A DNA stretch of 64,000 nucleotides from Alicyclobacillus fastidiosus (GTDB lineage: Bacteria > Bacillota > Bacilli > Alicyclobacillales > Alicyclobacillaceae), in the NCBI RefSeq assembly GCF_026651875.1, contig NZ_CP104069.1:1-64000 (forward strand), in the 5' to 3' direction. Numbering within the stretch: the stretch's first letter is position 1; every line of letters starts with the position of its first letter. The notes beneath the pieces are model-generated. The model was not told the DNA's origin, did not search any database, and saw only the letters and a list, made by a program, of their open reading frames with translations. This document shows positions 51,246 through 60,258 of this stretch, one piece after another. Position numbers and translations under genes: made by a program.

Positions 51246-51346
51246 GTAGTTCTATAAAAAACACACGAATTCATTAGTATATTAGCCTGTCCCTCTCAGA
51301 ACAAACCTGCATAAGCTGTAGCACCAAACAAAGGAGGTGAAAGAAT

Positions 51347-51571
51347 ATGTATGGTTATGATGGTTTTGACGGTCCGAGCATCCTTCGTCGAATCTCTCCT
51401 GGTGTAATGGTTGATGTTGTTTTCGACCACACAGGACCAAAGGGTCTGCTAGCAACATTCCTTGGATTTGAATGTGGTAGTGCCTTGTTCTTGGTAGATG
51501 ATGAAGTGCTGTACATTCAACCGCGTAAAATTCAAGCAATCTCGGTTCATGCGCCTCGAAGAACTTGCTAA
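51347..51571 (+). CDS. DUF2642/YuzF-like small spore protein
   Basis: 74 residues: ILRRISPGVMVDVVFDHTGPKGLLATFLGFECGSALFLVDDEVLYIQPRKIQAISV is a compact beta barrel like the other DUF2642-like proteins here. AAAGGAGGTG upstream. Spore association inferred from family context. Confidence 0.6.
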   Translation: MYGYDGFDGPSILRRISPGVMVDVVFDHTGPKGLLATFLGFECGSALFLVDDEVLYIQPRKIQAISVHAPRRTC

Positions 51572-52113
51572 GGGATCCATTCTGTAAGTGCCAATAATGA
51601 TAATAGGGGTACGGACATGAGCCGTACCCCTATTTCGTAATTACACCACAAATCCATTCTGTAAGTGCCAACAAACAGAAGGGTAAAACATAGGAATTTG
51701 CGTATGCAATTACAGAAGAAATTTATGTTAAACCGAATTAAATTGTTCCTTCAGCCAAGGCGGCTACCCTCAAAGTCTCTCCACATAGGTTTTAACCGAT
51801 ACGGCTTGTCAATTTTCTACATACGATCCATGTTCAAAACGAACGAGAATTGTATCTCCACACAACCACTGATGAAGGCGATGAAAAGTAGAGGATTCAT
51901 TCCATTTGGCAGGATTTTGAATCCAATGATTACGTTACGACAACTTCATAAGCAGATGCGGTGAGACAGTATATACGAGAGCTAAATGATGACCTTCATG
52001 AAATAAACTATGTGGTTACACTCGACGAGTTTGTCGGTTAAATTTTTTGTTCTCACTATGAACATAAACGCAAGAACCGTTCTGTCGCTAAAGGGGGCGT
52101 TAATTTAAGAATG
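51572..52113. other. Intergenic region with terminator and direct repeat
   Basis: ATCCATTCTGTAAGTGCCAA occurs at about 51573 and 51655. GGGGTACGG and CCGTACCCC (51607-51634) form a terminator. The frame 51665-51964 is basic and unconvincing. Confidence 0.45.
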
Positions 52114-52145
52114 CGAAAGAAACACAATAACATTGTGTTTCTTTG
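52114..52145. repeat. Dispersed palindrome, site 13
   Basis: CGAAAGAAACACAAT, AAC, ATTGTGTTTCTTTG; nearly perfect. Confidence 0.85.
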
Positions 52146-52180
52146 AGTAACCGTGGTCTAGGACTTCTCAAAAAAGTACA

Positions 52181-52418
52181 TTAAGATTCTTGGGTATTAA
52201 GTTTTCGTCGTTTAATAATTGAATCTCTGCATTCCTTGATGTAATCCTCATAAGATTGGTCTTCTCTCTTTTTTACTTTGGAACGATTTATTAATTTTTC
52301 TACAAATTCTCGTTCGGTACTACGTGTGTAAATTAGATTCCAATCCTCATGCCACAATGATATTGAACGGAGAGTTAGTAACCAAACGACTATGGCAATT
52401 ATAACGGAGGTTATGGTG
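52181..52418 (-). pseudogene. C-terminal part of an IS3-interrupted membrane protein
   Basis: Reads TSVIIAIVVWLLTLRSISLWHEDWNLIY and a charged tail ending KLNTQES. It continues the helix broken at 53725 on the other side of the IS (WTWIIGTILMV), so both pieces were one gene. Confidence 0.65.
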
Positions 52419-52474
52419 CTAGGTTGTAATAGTGGACACAACGAATCGGGAATGTAAGAATAAGGCGATTCGAG

Positions 52475-52777
52475 GTGAGCCACATGACACAGAAGTACGA
52501 CAAGGAATTCAAACTTCATGCAGTGCAATTGGCTTTGGAGAGTGGGAAAACGACGAGCCAAGTAGCTCGGGAGCTAGGCGTATCACAAAAGACGTTGTAT
52601 GGCTGGATGTCGAAATATAAGGAGGATCCGTCCGCCCCGTTTGTTGGGAGTGGGAACCTCAGGTCAGAAGCTCAGACAATTCGTGACTTAGAGCGAGAGC
52701 TACGCGATCTTCGAGAGGAGAATGCAATCCTAAAAAAGCTATGTGCATCTTCACCAACGACCGGAAGTAAGGTATAA
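52475..52777 (+). CDS. IS3-family OrfA
   Basis: 100 residues: KYDKEFKLHAVQLALESGKTTSQVARELGVSQKTLYGWMSKY is the HTH; a leucine-zipper-like tail (IRDLERELRDLREENAILKKL) follows. Overlaps OrfB; a -1 frameshift at AAAAAAG would give the OrfAB transposase. Confidence 0.85.
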   Translation: MSHMTQKYDKEFKLHAVQLALESGKTTSQVARELGVSQKTLYGWMSKYKEDPSAPFVGSGNLRSEAQTIRDLERELRDLREENAILKKLCASSPTTGSKV

Positions 52778-53648
52778 ATTCATCCACAGACACCGCTCCA
52801 AATTTTCGGTTGAGAAGATGTGCAAAGTGTTGGGTGTATCTCGGAGCGGGTATTATGCCTGGCGTGAACGACCTGAGAGTAAGCGAGCCAAACGTCGGAA
52901 GCGAATAACGAAGCGGATTCATCAGATATTCGTGAAATCCCGTCGTCTTTATGGCAGTCCTAAAATCACGCAGATCCTGCGCCAGGAAGGCGAGCGTGTG
53001 GCGCAGAAGACCGTGGCCAAAATCATGCGAGAGAATCAACTGAGGAGCCGTACCGTTCGCAAGTACAAGGCGACCACGTATTCGAACCACGATTATCCGG
53101 TACAGGAGAATGTACTGAATCAAACGTTTGTAGCAGAGCGACCCAACCAGGTGTACATGGCAGACATCACCTACATCCCAACGGACGAAGGATGGGTCTA
53201 CCTGGCTAGCCTAATGGACCTTTATAGCCGTAAGATTGTGGGCTGGCGTGCGGGAGCACGGATGACGAAAGAGCTGTGCATCAGGGCACTGGAGCAGGCA
53301 TACGAACGCCAAGACCCAACAGAAACCGTGCTGCATCATTCGGATCGTGGGAGCCAATATGCCTCTCATGACTATCAGGACAAGCTGCGAGAATACAAGA
53401 TGGTCGGTAGCATGAGTCGCAAAGGTAACTGTTTTGATAATGCGTGCATCGAGTCGTTTCACAGCATTATCAAGCGAGAGCTCGTCTATCTGGAAAAGTT
53501 CAAAACGAGGGAACAGGCAATCCGGCGGATCTTCGAATACATCGAGGTCTGGTATAACCGGGAACGAGTTCACTCATCAATCGGTTTTCTAACACCGGTT
53601 GAATTCGAAAGAAGATATTTCCACGCTATAAGAGCTGCAGCAAGCTGA
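52743..53648 (+). CDS. IS3-family OrfB transposase
   Basis: 301 residues with HTH_21 (SVEKMCKVLGVSRSGYYAWRER) and rve integrase core: VYMADITYIPTDEGWVYLA (Asp), VLHHSDRGSQYAS (Asp) and DNACIESFHSIIKRELVY (Glu), the DDE triad. Intact. Confidence 0.9.
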   Translation: MHLHQRPEVRYKFIHRHRSKFSVEKMCKVLGVSRSGYYAWRERPESKRAKRRKRITKRIHQIFVKSRRLYGSPKITQILRQEGERVAQKTVAKIMRENQLRSRTVRKYKATTYSNHDYPVQENVLNQTFVAERPNQVYMADITYIPTDEGWVYLASLMDLYSRKIVGWRAGARMTKELCIRALEQAYERQDPTETVLHHSDRGSQYASHDYQDKLREYKMVGSMSRKGNCFDNACIESFHSIIKRELVYLEKFKTREQAIRRIFEYIEVWYNRERVHSSIGFLTPVEFERRYFHAIRAAAS

Positions 53649-53725
53649 ACGATAACAGGCATCATATCAGAATATTAAAACTTATAATTTCTCTGTTTTG
53701 GGGTGTCCATTCTATTGACTTAATA

Positions 53726-54548
53726 CCATTAATATTGTCCCAATAATCCATGTCCATTTATGGGATACTTGCAAGTTGGTTGCACCTTGCACTAAAGTCC
53801 CCGTAAATTGTCCGAAGAACCCTGAAACTAGGAGAGATATTGCAAATTTTGCTTCAATGGATGCACCTATACCATTTTTCACCGTATGTGGATTGGATCC
53901 TAAATAAGCGCCACTTTGTGTAGACAACTCAGATGGTTTTTGCCTAAGTACTGAGCGTGCTAGTAATATACCTCCACCAACGTCGAGCACTAAACCGCAT
54001 ATAGCTAGAATGTAACCCGAATTTATTGAAGAGGATGGAGTACTACTGTTGTGGGTAATTTTACCTACACTTCCCCAATGTATATTCATCAAGACTGGAA
54101 TAGCGATGTAAAGCATTATCAACAAGAATATAAGTGCGGTATATCGCTCTGAATCTTTTTTGAATACTTTCGTCAGTCCTCCTATTAACAATTTTGCAAT
54201 ATAAGATACAAACATAGCCATTATCATACATGCAGAAATAAATATAATTACTGACATAATTAACAGGACTATAAGGTCTCCGGTTGCTGTAACCCAATTT
54301 TTTGTGTGTACAATCGGTGCTTTAGTCACGGTATTAAATACCGATAGATATGTATAGGTTGCTAGGAATTCCATGGTTTTGGAGCTCTTCAAAAGAAAAA
54401 TAAATAATGTACTGACGTAGCAGCCAATTGACATGGCCTTTACAAAAACATCTTTGTGATCTTGATCCAATTTATCACGAAACTCTGAGAGAATTACTAG
54501 TGCTAAACGTCCGGGAAGGGTAAACCAACTCTCTATTTTATCACCCAT
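53726..54548 (-). pseudogene. N-terminal part of the IS3-interrupted membrane protein
   Basis: About 274 residues with six or so hydrophobic segments (SIGCYVSTLFIFLL, LIVLLIMSVIIFISACMIMAMFVSYIA, ALIFLLIMLYIAIPVL, SGYILAICGLVLDVGGGILLA). The frame ends at the IS. No family recognised; the complete protein would have been about 350 residues. Confidence 0.65.
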
Positions 54549-54662
54549 TAAACATTCACCTTTTCCAATTTATTCAGTAATGTATGTTACTAGATTTGTT
54601 ATACGTGGTCACGGATAAATACGAAGCATTTTTTAATTCGTAACCATCCCTACCGTCTCACA

Positions 54663-54690
54663 AAAAGAAACACAAGTGATTTGTGTTTCC
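54663..54690. repeat. Dispersed palindrome, site 14
   Basis: AAAGAAACACAA, GTGAT, TTGTGTTTCC. Only 65 bases of DNA, containing a hairpin, separate it from site 15. Confidence 0.75.
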
Positions 54691-54754
54691 ACCAAAAAAG
54701 CACAGGATCGAGGAGGAAATCCATTGATCCTGTGCTTTTTATGCGGGCTTCCTT

Positions 54755-54784
54755 AAAGAAACACAATAGAGTTGTGTTTCTTTC
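54755..54784. repeat. Dispersed palindrome, site 15
   Basis: AAAGAAACACAAT, AGA, GTTGTGTTTCTTTC; its right end touches the stop region of the MFS gene. Confidence 0.8.
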
Positions 54785-56057
54785 ACTCTTGGACTAATTG
54801 AACGGGGACAAGGCCGTTCCTTCTCGTCCGGGCAGTAGGGCCAACGGACTGGTAGAGCACCAGGCCGGTGACGCCGAGCACCAGGCAGATGATCGCCATC
54901 CCCCAGGCGGGTACGATAGTGCCCAGAGCGACACCGAGCGACGTCATCAGGCGAGTCCCCTGGAACGTCATTCCATTAACTGCTACGTACGCGCTGCGTG
55001 TGTCCTCTGGGGCCAGGTCACCGAGATACGCCTGGCGCACGGATACAGACGTAACTTCACCGACCGTCGCGAACAGCATCGCAATGAGTGCCACCAACGG
55101 GGTCGACGTTACCGTAATGACGCTGTATCCCAAGGTCTGCAGAAGAACGCCTACCAGCAGCACACTGCGATCAGATCGGTATTGTGCGATGCGGGTTGCG
55201 GCTGTGATCAGCAGGACGACCAGCAGAGTGTTTTCGGTTTGCAGCCAACCAAGCAATCGGATGCCGTCCACAGAGACCACCAGATGGTGCCAGAAAGACA
55301 ACGATTGAAGCGGGACAGTTTGGGCCAAGTGGATCCCGATATAGTTTTGCATCTGAAATTCGCCATACATGGCAAACAGGCCAGCCAGGATGTAGCGAAT
55401 GAACGCTTTATCCCCCAGCACCCGCTGGTAGCTCTGAAACATGCCACGGATCGGGTGAATGGGCTGCTGCGCCGACGGCGACGGGACATAGGTTTCCTGG
55501 ATGACAAAGATGGTTGTTACCCATGATCCCAGAACAACCAACGACATAGCGCCGAACAACTCGAATCGATAAGACTCGAACAGGAGCGCACCAACACTGG
55601 TGCCAATGGCCATAGTCAAATTGTTGATCCAGTAGAAGATCCCGTACATCAGTTGACGATTTTTGGATGTTGTGACGTCCAGCAACATCGCTTCATCGGC
55701 AGGACCGTACACACCCCAGCAGATGTTGGTGAGTAGAAATGCGGCGAGTGTGATCACGGGTTCGTTGACCCACGGGCTATTGGCGATGGCCATAGCCACA
55801 TAAGCTAGTAGGAACGTTGCCTCTGCCCAAATCATGATTTTGCGACGCCCAATGCGATCTGCGTAATACCCGCCAACCGCTCCGCTCAGGACGCTGGCCA
55901 CGACGCCCGCAGCCAGGGCCAAGCCGGTCAGTGACTCACTAAAGTTATGCGCAAAATAAATCGCCATGAAAGGCATGGTGGTGGACTGAACAAGGCCAAA
56001 GGAAAAACTGACGACGATGCGGATTTTTACGTTTCGATGAAAGTCTCGAAATCTCAA
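54783..56057 (-). CDS. MFS drug/multidrug transporter
   Basis: 424 residues, about 12 hydrophobic segments. GLALAAGVVASVLSGAVGGYYADRIGRRKIMIWAE contains the loop 2-3 motif GG-x-x-AD-R-x-GRR of the major facilitator superfamily. I start at TTG 56057, eight bases after AAGGAG; the upstream GTG (56066) overlaps the ribosome site. A leader peptide and two tandem terminators precede it, pointing to ribosome-mediated attenuation and therefore to an antibiotic-efflux role. Between sites 15 and 16 it forms a one-gene resistance-like cassette. Confidence 0.85.
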   Translation of the reverse strand: MRFRDFHRNVKIRIVVSFSFGLVQSTTMPFMAIYFAHNFSESLTGLALAAGVVASVLSGAVGGYYADRIGRRKIMIWAEATFLLAYVAMAIANSPWVNEPVITLAAFLLTNICWGVYGPADEAMLLDVTTSKNRQLMYGIFYWINNLTMAIGTSVGALLFESYRFELFGAMSLVVLGSWVTTIFVIQETYVPSPSAQQPIHPIRGMFQSYQRVLGDKAFIRYILAGLFAMYGEFQMQNYIGIHLAQTVPLQSLSFWHHLVVSVDGIRLLGWLQTENTLLVVLLITAATRIAQYRSDRSVLLVGVLLQTLGYSVITVTSTPLVALIAMLFATVGEVTSVSVRQAYLGDLAPEDTRSAYVAVNGMTFQGTRLMTSLGVALGTIVPAWGMAIICLVLGVTGLVLYQSVGPTARTRRNGLVPVQLVQE

Positions 56058-56164
56058 GCACTCCACTCCTTACGTGGTGCATTTGATGCAAGCGACTCAC
56101 GGCGACGGATGATAGTAGGACCGAGCTCGTGTTGAAAAGGCAACTTGTAGATTTCATTGGGTAT

Positions 56165-56196
56165 TAAAAAAGCCACAGGCTGATTGCACCCGTGGC
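56165..56196 (-). terminator. Second leader terminator before the MFS gene
   Basis: Minus strand GCCACGGG pairs with CCTGTGGC, followed by TTTTTT. Confidence 0.7.
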
Positions 56197-56204
56197 AACA
56201 AAAC

Positions 56205-56239
56205 AAAAAGACGCCACGGGTCGATTAGCCCGTGGCGTC
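56205..56239 (-). terminator. First leader terminator before the MFS gene
   Basis: Minus strand GACGCCACGGG pairs with CCCGTGGCGTC, followed by TTTTTG. The arms resemble those of the second terminator, so alternative pairing between the two hairpins is possible. Confidence 0.75.
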
Positions 56240-56258
56240 AGGAATCTGTTGGTTCAAA

Positions 56259-56333
56259 TCATCCGATGAGCCCAGGCAAGACATTCTGTGTATACAGTTC
56301 GGTGTGCCCTGCAACGTGAATAACTGTACGCAT
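56259..56333 (-). CDS. 24-residue leader peptide of the MFS gene
   Basis: Starts MRTVIHVAGH and ends LPGLIG. AAAGGAG lies ten bases before ATG 56333. Two terminators follow within 100 bases. This is the layout of antibiotic-inducible attenuators, in which a stalled ribosome prevents terminator formation. Confidence 0.65.
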   Translation of the reverse strand: MRTVIHVAGHTELYTQNVLPGLIG

Positions 56334-56650
56334 CTTGCCCTCGCTCCTTTCATGTTGAATGCGAAAGTATCGTAACATGGAACCAAATTTTTCACAAGAA
56401 GGAAATGAATTAATAGGAAGAGGTCTGGCTGTCTGATGGCGGTGACAGGATTCTAGCTGGATCTGTCGGGCGCGCAATCAGGGATTCGGCGGCATCGAGC
56501 TTTTTAGAGAAAATTATTGAATGCCTCTACTTTGTTCATAATGGAATAAAATAGTCCTTAAGCTTTAAATTTACTAAAAAGAGATTCAATTGAACAGACG
56601 AATGTCGATGCCTAGACATCATCGCTCGATATTCTATTAAATTGCTAGAA

Positions 56651-56683
56651 CGAAAGAAACACAATTACTTTGTGTTTCTTTTG
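56651..56683. repeat. Dispersed palindrome, site 16
   Basis: CGAAAGAAACACAAT, TACT, TTGTGTTTCTTTTG. Rightmost copy in the window. Confidence 0.85.
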
Positions 56684-56797
56684 TTATATGCTTTCTATGT
56701 CCAAAACGGTATCTTAATCAACTTAAGACGAACCCAAAGCAACAGGTCGCTTCCGTCCAAACTCCTGGGGCGGAAGAAACGAACCTGCCGTCACGAA

Positions 56798-57847
56798 CTA
56801 AAATTGTGTAATAATGTTAAAACCCTTCGTCCGATAGTTGGTCATATTATCGAAAACCTCATTTACATCCTCCAGAGTCACTTCCCGCTCGACAATGGAC
56901 TTTGGATTTAGTCGACCTTGTGAAACGAGGTTCAGCAATCCGCGATAAGCCGGATGTGGATTGCCAAGACTCCCGACGACCTCCAGCTCCATGGCTGTGA
57001 TGGCATCGATGGGCAGTGCAACCATACCTCCCTCTTCCGATGTAGTTAGTCCGATCTGAACGTGGCGCCCTCCTTTACGAAGAGACAAGACGGAATTAAG
57101 AATTGTGTCCTTAACACCGAGGGCGTCTATACCTACATGTGCCCCACCCTTTGTAATTTCCTTAATAGCTTCCGGAACGTTACTGGACCGTGCATTGACA
57201 ACGGCCACGGCGCCTTCCTGTCTTGCCTTCTCAAGTTTTTCATTGTCGATATCGACAGCGATAACCTGAGCACCAACGGCGTTCGCAGTCTGAATAGCTG
57301 ATAGACCGACACCTCCCGCTCCTTGCACTGCCACCCACTGACCTGGTTGGACATGGCCACGCATGACTCCGTGATAGCCTGTCATAAAACGGCAGCCAAT
57401 CGCCGCAGCGGTCGTCGAGTCAACGTTTTCCGGCAACTGAATGAGATTGAAGTCTGCATCCCGAACAATGACGTACTCAGCATAACTTCCATCCCAGCTG
57501 AACCCATAAATTGCGGTGCTGTCACATAGATTTGGAACACCCGAGTGGCAGTATTCACAATGGCCGCAACCATAGTGGAACGGAACGGTCACTTTCTCTC
57601 CGCCCTTAAATCCTTTTACTTCCTTACCTACTGCAACGACCTCACCGCCAAATTCATGTCCCGGTATAATAGGAAGTTGTGGGGATAACCCCACCCAAGC
57701 CCAGTCTCCCATCCATCCGTGCCAGTCACTTCGGCATATTCCACTCGCCTCTACACGAATGACAGCATCTCCAGGTCCAGGGGTTGGATCCGGTACTCGC
57801 TCGACAATTACGGGCTTACGGAATTCGTGAATACGCGCTGCTCTCAT
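56798..57847 (-). CDS. Zinc-dependent alcohol dehydrogenase
   Basis: 349 residues from ATG 57847 (AAGGTGG eight bases upstream; the GTG at 57859 is worse). GICRSDWHGWMGDW and GHEFGGEVVAVG give the catalytic zinc site; CGHCEYCHSGVPNLC the structural zinc; GAGGVGLSAIQTANAVGAQVIAVDID the NAD(P)-binding fold. Medium-chain dehydrogenase; substrate not predictable. Start and length normal. Confidence 0.9.
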   Translation of the reverse strand: MRAARIHEFRKPVIVERVPDPTPGPGDAVIRVEASGICRSDWHGWMGDWAWVGLSPQLPIIPGHEFGGEVVAVGKEVKGFKGGEKVTVPFHYGCGHCEYCHSGVPNLCDSTAIYGFSWDGSYAEYVIVRDADFNLIQLPENVDSTTAAAIGCRFMTGYHGVMRGHVQPGQWVAVQGAGGVGLSAIQTANAVGAQVIAVDIDNEKLEKARQEGAVAVVNARSSNVPEAIKEITKGGAHVGIDALGVKDTILNSVLSLRKGGRHVQIGLTTSEEGGMVALPIDAITAMELEVVGSLGNPHPAYRGLLNLVSQGRLNPKSIVEREVTLEDVNEVFDNMTNYRTKGFNIITQF

Positions 57848-57979
57848 TGACTCAACCACCTTTTAAGAAATGTGATGTGACTCGACGATGATACAACGAA
57901 TAGCGAAAACGCTTACAAGAACAGGGAGGAATCGCGGATAACAGATTATATAAGTGCTTATCGGGGAAAATGAATCAAA

Positions 57980-58117
57980 ATAGGGCACCGCAACTACGTC
58001 CAGATGGTGCATTTTCGTAGCTCCAATAATCGGTGCCGATACAGGCCGTTTTTGCAGCACCCATGCGAGTACAATCTGTGCTCGCGGAACGCCTTACTCA
58101 CCAAATCGGTATGTCTT
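57980..58117 (-). pseudogene. Aldo/keto reductase fragment
   Basis: VPRAQIVLAWVLQKRPVSAPIIGATKMHHLD is a short AKR C-terminal piece cut off by the IS6 element at 58120 and degenerate afterwards. It differs from the AKR fragment at 36053. Confidence 0.65.
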
Positions 58118-58119
58118 CT

Positions 58120-58943
58120 GGTTCTGGTACAAAAACGGCAGGCATGCTAGTATTGTCCGGATAAACTTCAGGGATGAGGCAGTTATGGTATGAATGCGTT
58201 CAAATGGAAGCACTTCGAATCTCATATTATCCTGACGGCGGTTCGGTGGTATTTGCAATACAGCTTAAGCTACCGGGATATCGTCGAACTGCTCAAGGAA
58301 AGAGGAGTTCAGGTTTCTCATACGACTATTATGCGGTGGGTTCACCAGTATGGTCCCGAGATCGATAAACGCATTCGTCGTTTCTTGAAGCCAACTAGCG
58401 ATTCCTACAGGGTTGACGAAACCTATATTAGAGTGAAAGGACAATGGAAATATCTTTATAGGGCGGTGGATTCTAATGGACAAACCATTGAATTCATGCT
58501 GTCTGCGAATCGAGATGTCCTCGCCGCAAAGCGATTCTTTAAAAAGGCGATATCTTCCCCACACAATCAGGCGCCACGAGTTATCACCGTGGATAAAAAC
58601 CCTGCGTATCCTCCGGCACTACAGCAATTGAAATGCGAAACGGTCATACCTCAAGCAACCGTAATGCGGCAAACGAAATATCTGAATAACATTGTTGAAC
58701 AAGACCATCGATTCATCAAGAAGATGACGAACCCGATGTTGGGGTTCAAATCGTTTCAGTCTGCTGAGGATACACTCAAGGGAATTGAGGCTATGCATAT
58801 GTTGAGGAAGGGACAGGTCAAGTTACAGCACTCGCCTGTCTCTAACGTCGCGGAGTTCATCAATCACCTGTTTGGTTTATCTGCATAATCGAAAAGATGA
58901 TAGTGGCTCAGACTCTATTGCTCATAATCTTTGCACCAGAACC
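58120..58943 (+). mobile_element. IS6-family insertion sequence
   Basis: 824 bases with ends GGTTCTGGTAC... and TTTGCACCAGAACC. The flanking octamers differ, so it may have arrived by cointegrate recombination. It is the likely parent of the MITEs at 28294 and 32023. Confidence 0.85.
58190..58888 (+). CDS. IS6-family transposase
   Basis: 232 residues. Short HTH (SYRDIVELLKERGVQVSHTTIMRWVHQYGPEI), then DDE: VDETYIRVKGQWKYLYRAVDS, VITVDKNPAYPPAL and VEQDHRFIKKMTNPMLGFKSF. Full length. Confidence 0.9.
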   Translation: MNAFKWKHFESHIILTAVRWYLQYSLSYRDIVELLKERGVQVSHTTIMRWVHQYGPEIDKRIRRFLKPTSDSYRVDETYIRVKGQWKYLYRAVDSNGQTIEFMLSANRDVLAAKRFFKKAISSPHNQAPRVITVDKNPAYPPALQQLKCETVIPQATVMRQTKYLNNIVEQDHRFIKKMTNPMLGFKSFQSAEDTLKGIEAMHMLRKGQVKLQHSPVSNVAEFINHLFGLSA

Positions 58944-59340
58944 GAAGAAGGAGACTGAATACGTCCTTGGAACCGGTAGTACGAGTTTTTCATTGCTCAA
59001 AAGACGGCAGTGCACAAGAAAATGAGGCCAAAGCAGACGATGGTATATCATCTCGCCAGACCTCTAAGTCTCAAATGCCTCGTCAGAAAATGGGCGTAAT
59101 CGCCACTGTCCATGTGCTGCTTATTGGTCGCGTTTCGTGATCGACAAACGGAATTCCGTCGCCGCTATACCCTTCTGTCATTCTGTGTGGCATGGCGATA
59201 CACATGGACAGTGGATGTTTATCCTACGAATCATTGCTTATTGCCCCTGTACAACCTGTCTTTAGATATAAAAGCCGTTTCGCGGTTGGTTTTTGTCCCA
59301 TATGGTACATCACTTACAAACGTAGGGGGGTGTATCAACT
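58944..59340. other. Region upstream of a YjcZ-type gene
   Basis: The frame 58931-59140 contains the plausible segment CSKDGSAQENEAKADDG but has no RBS and is probably debris. 59280-59340 is the conserved upstream sequence shared with the fused gene at 18623-18880. Confidence 0.35.
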
Positions 59341-59442
59341 ATGGACGGATGCTTTGGCGCATATACCCGTTGGGCAGTGGTGTTTCTAATCATCTTTGTG
59401 CTGTTCATTCTGCTTGTTCCTTATTATGGAGGACAGTATTAA
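59341..59442 (+). CDS. YjcZ-type sporulation membrane protein
   Basis: 33 residues: MDGCFGAYTRWAVV, hydrophobic helix, LVPYYGGQY. The unfused form of the second half of the 18623-18880 gene. GGGGGGTG upstream. Confidence 0.7.
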   Translation: MDGCFGAYTRWAVVFLIIFVLFILLVPYYGGQY

Positions 59443-59544
59443 TCAATTACCAAGCCCTCGAATACACTAACTGTGGTTTCCTGGGTTGATACACTCTATG
59501 TAAGAACACAAGACAGGTGTTGGCTGCCTTGTGTAAAAATTGCA

Positions 59545-59742
59545 TTAGACGCTAGCGGCGTTAATTCGATTGATGTTGAGCCGTGTCAACCCAGGGAAGC
59601 CATCAAAGCGACTCAGTAAGACAGCGCCCCCTTGAAATCCCTGAAAAACTCCTGTTGCAGGTGGGCGGGAGTCATATTGGATCGTGACATATGTGCCGAG
59701 AGACAACCGTCTGAAAAAGAAAATTAAATCCCAGTAACTCAC
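59545..59742 (-). CDS. DUF2642/Lsm-like small spore protein
   Basis: 65 residues from GTG 59742 (AGGGG seven bases upstream). LSLGTYVTIQYDSRPPATGVFQGFQGGAVLLSRFDGFPGLTRLNI is a small beta barrel as in the other spore proteins. Confidence 0.55.
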   Translation of the reverse strand: MSYWDLIFFFRRLSLGTYVTIQYDSRPPATGVFQGFQGGAVLLSRFDGFPGLTRLNINRINAASV

Positions 59743-60018
59743 GCTAATTCCCCTCATTTCGTATAGGTATAAGCCATTCAGTTTGACTTACTTTGACTTA
59801 TTAGAAATGTATTCAGTGTGCGAAAAAACGCTTGTACGAGTGTAGGTATGATAGAAAAATTAGGAGGAAAGTCATGATGATGGTTTAGCACATGGGGTGT
59901 ATGAGCCAATGGGGAACAGCTACTTAACTGCTCTGAGGGAATCTTAAAGGTAGAAGCCTATGGAAAGGAAAGGGAGGGAACGAGCATGAAACGCGTTCCC
60001 TTCCACAAGGGTCCTAAT
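59743..60018. other. Short spacer
   Basis: No gene seen; contains a purine-rich stretch (GGAAAGGAAAGGGAGGG) near 59961. Confidence 0.3.
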
Positions 60019-60222
60019 TCAATACGGACGACGACCTGCATAGCCTGGGCATCCCGGGTCAACAACAACGTTTCGTGTCATCGGTACGTAATAGTGCCGT
60101 GGCACATTCACAATGACGTGTCTGTTTACGGTTACCATTGGATGTACGTAAGGAACCTCCCGTGGAATATAGCAATTCCGAACACAATAATGAGGAGGAC
60201 ACGTAATCGGAGGACAATTCAT
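60019..60222 (-). CDS. CotD-like spore coat protein, paralogue
   Basis: 67 residues: MNCPPITCPPHYCVRNC, then PYVHPMVTVNRHVIVNVPRHYY and VVDPGCPG. About 80% like 23485-23679. Preceded by a G10 run (C10 on the plus strand near 60230) that includes the ribosome site; such a homopolymer could vary in length and modulate translation. Confidence 0.65.
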   Translation of the reverse strand: MNCPPITCPPHYCVRNCYIPREVPYVHPMVTVNRHVIVNVPRHYYVPMTRNVVVDPGCPGYAGRRPY

Positions 60223-60258
60223 GGCATACACCCCCCCCCCATAAATTTTAAATACAAA

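Larger units (their letters stand above)
52419..53725 (+). mobile_element. IS3-family insertion sequence
   Basis: orfA and orfB overlap with a slippery AAAAAAG near 52730. The imperfect ends share TAATAG-TGGACAC (left) and CAATAGAATGGACAC (right complement). I could not identify a clean target duplication. Inserted in a membrane-protein gene. Confidence 0.75.

Noticed and set aside
51665..51964. 99-codon basic ORF
   Set aside because: No ribosome site; composition looks like random AT-rich translation.
54798..55526. 242-codon plus-strand ORF opposite the MFS gene
   Set aside because: Shadow frame of a strongly supported membrane protein gene.
9261..56681. CRISPR array
   Set aside because: The palindromes are far apart and unevenly spaced, and no cas gene is present. 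The two DUF3800-linked repeats are only two units with a long gap.
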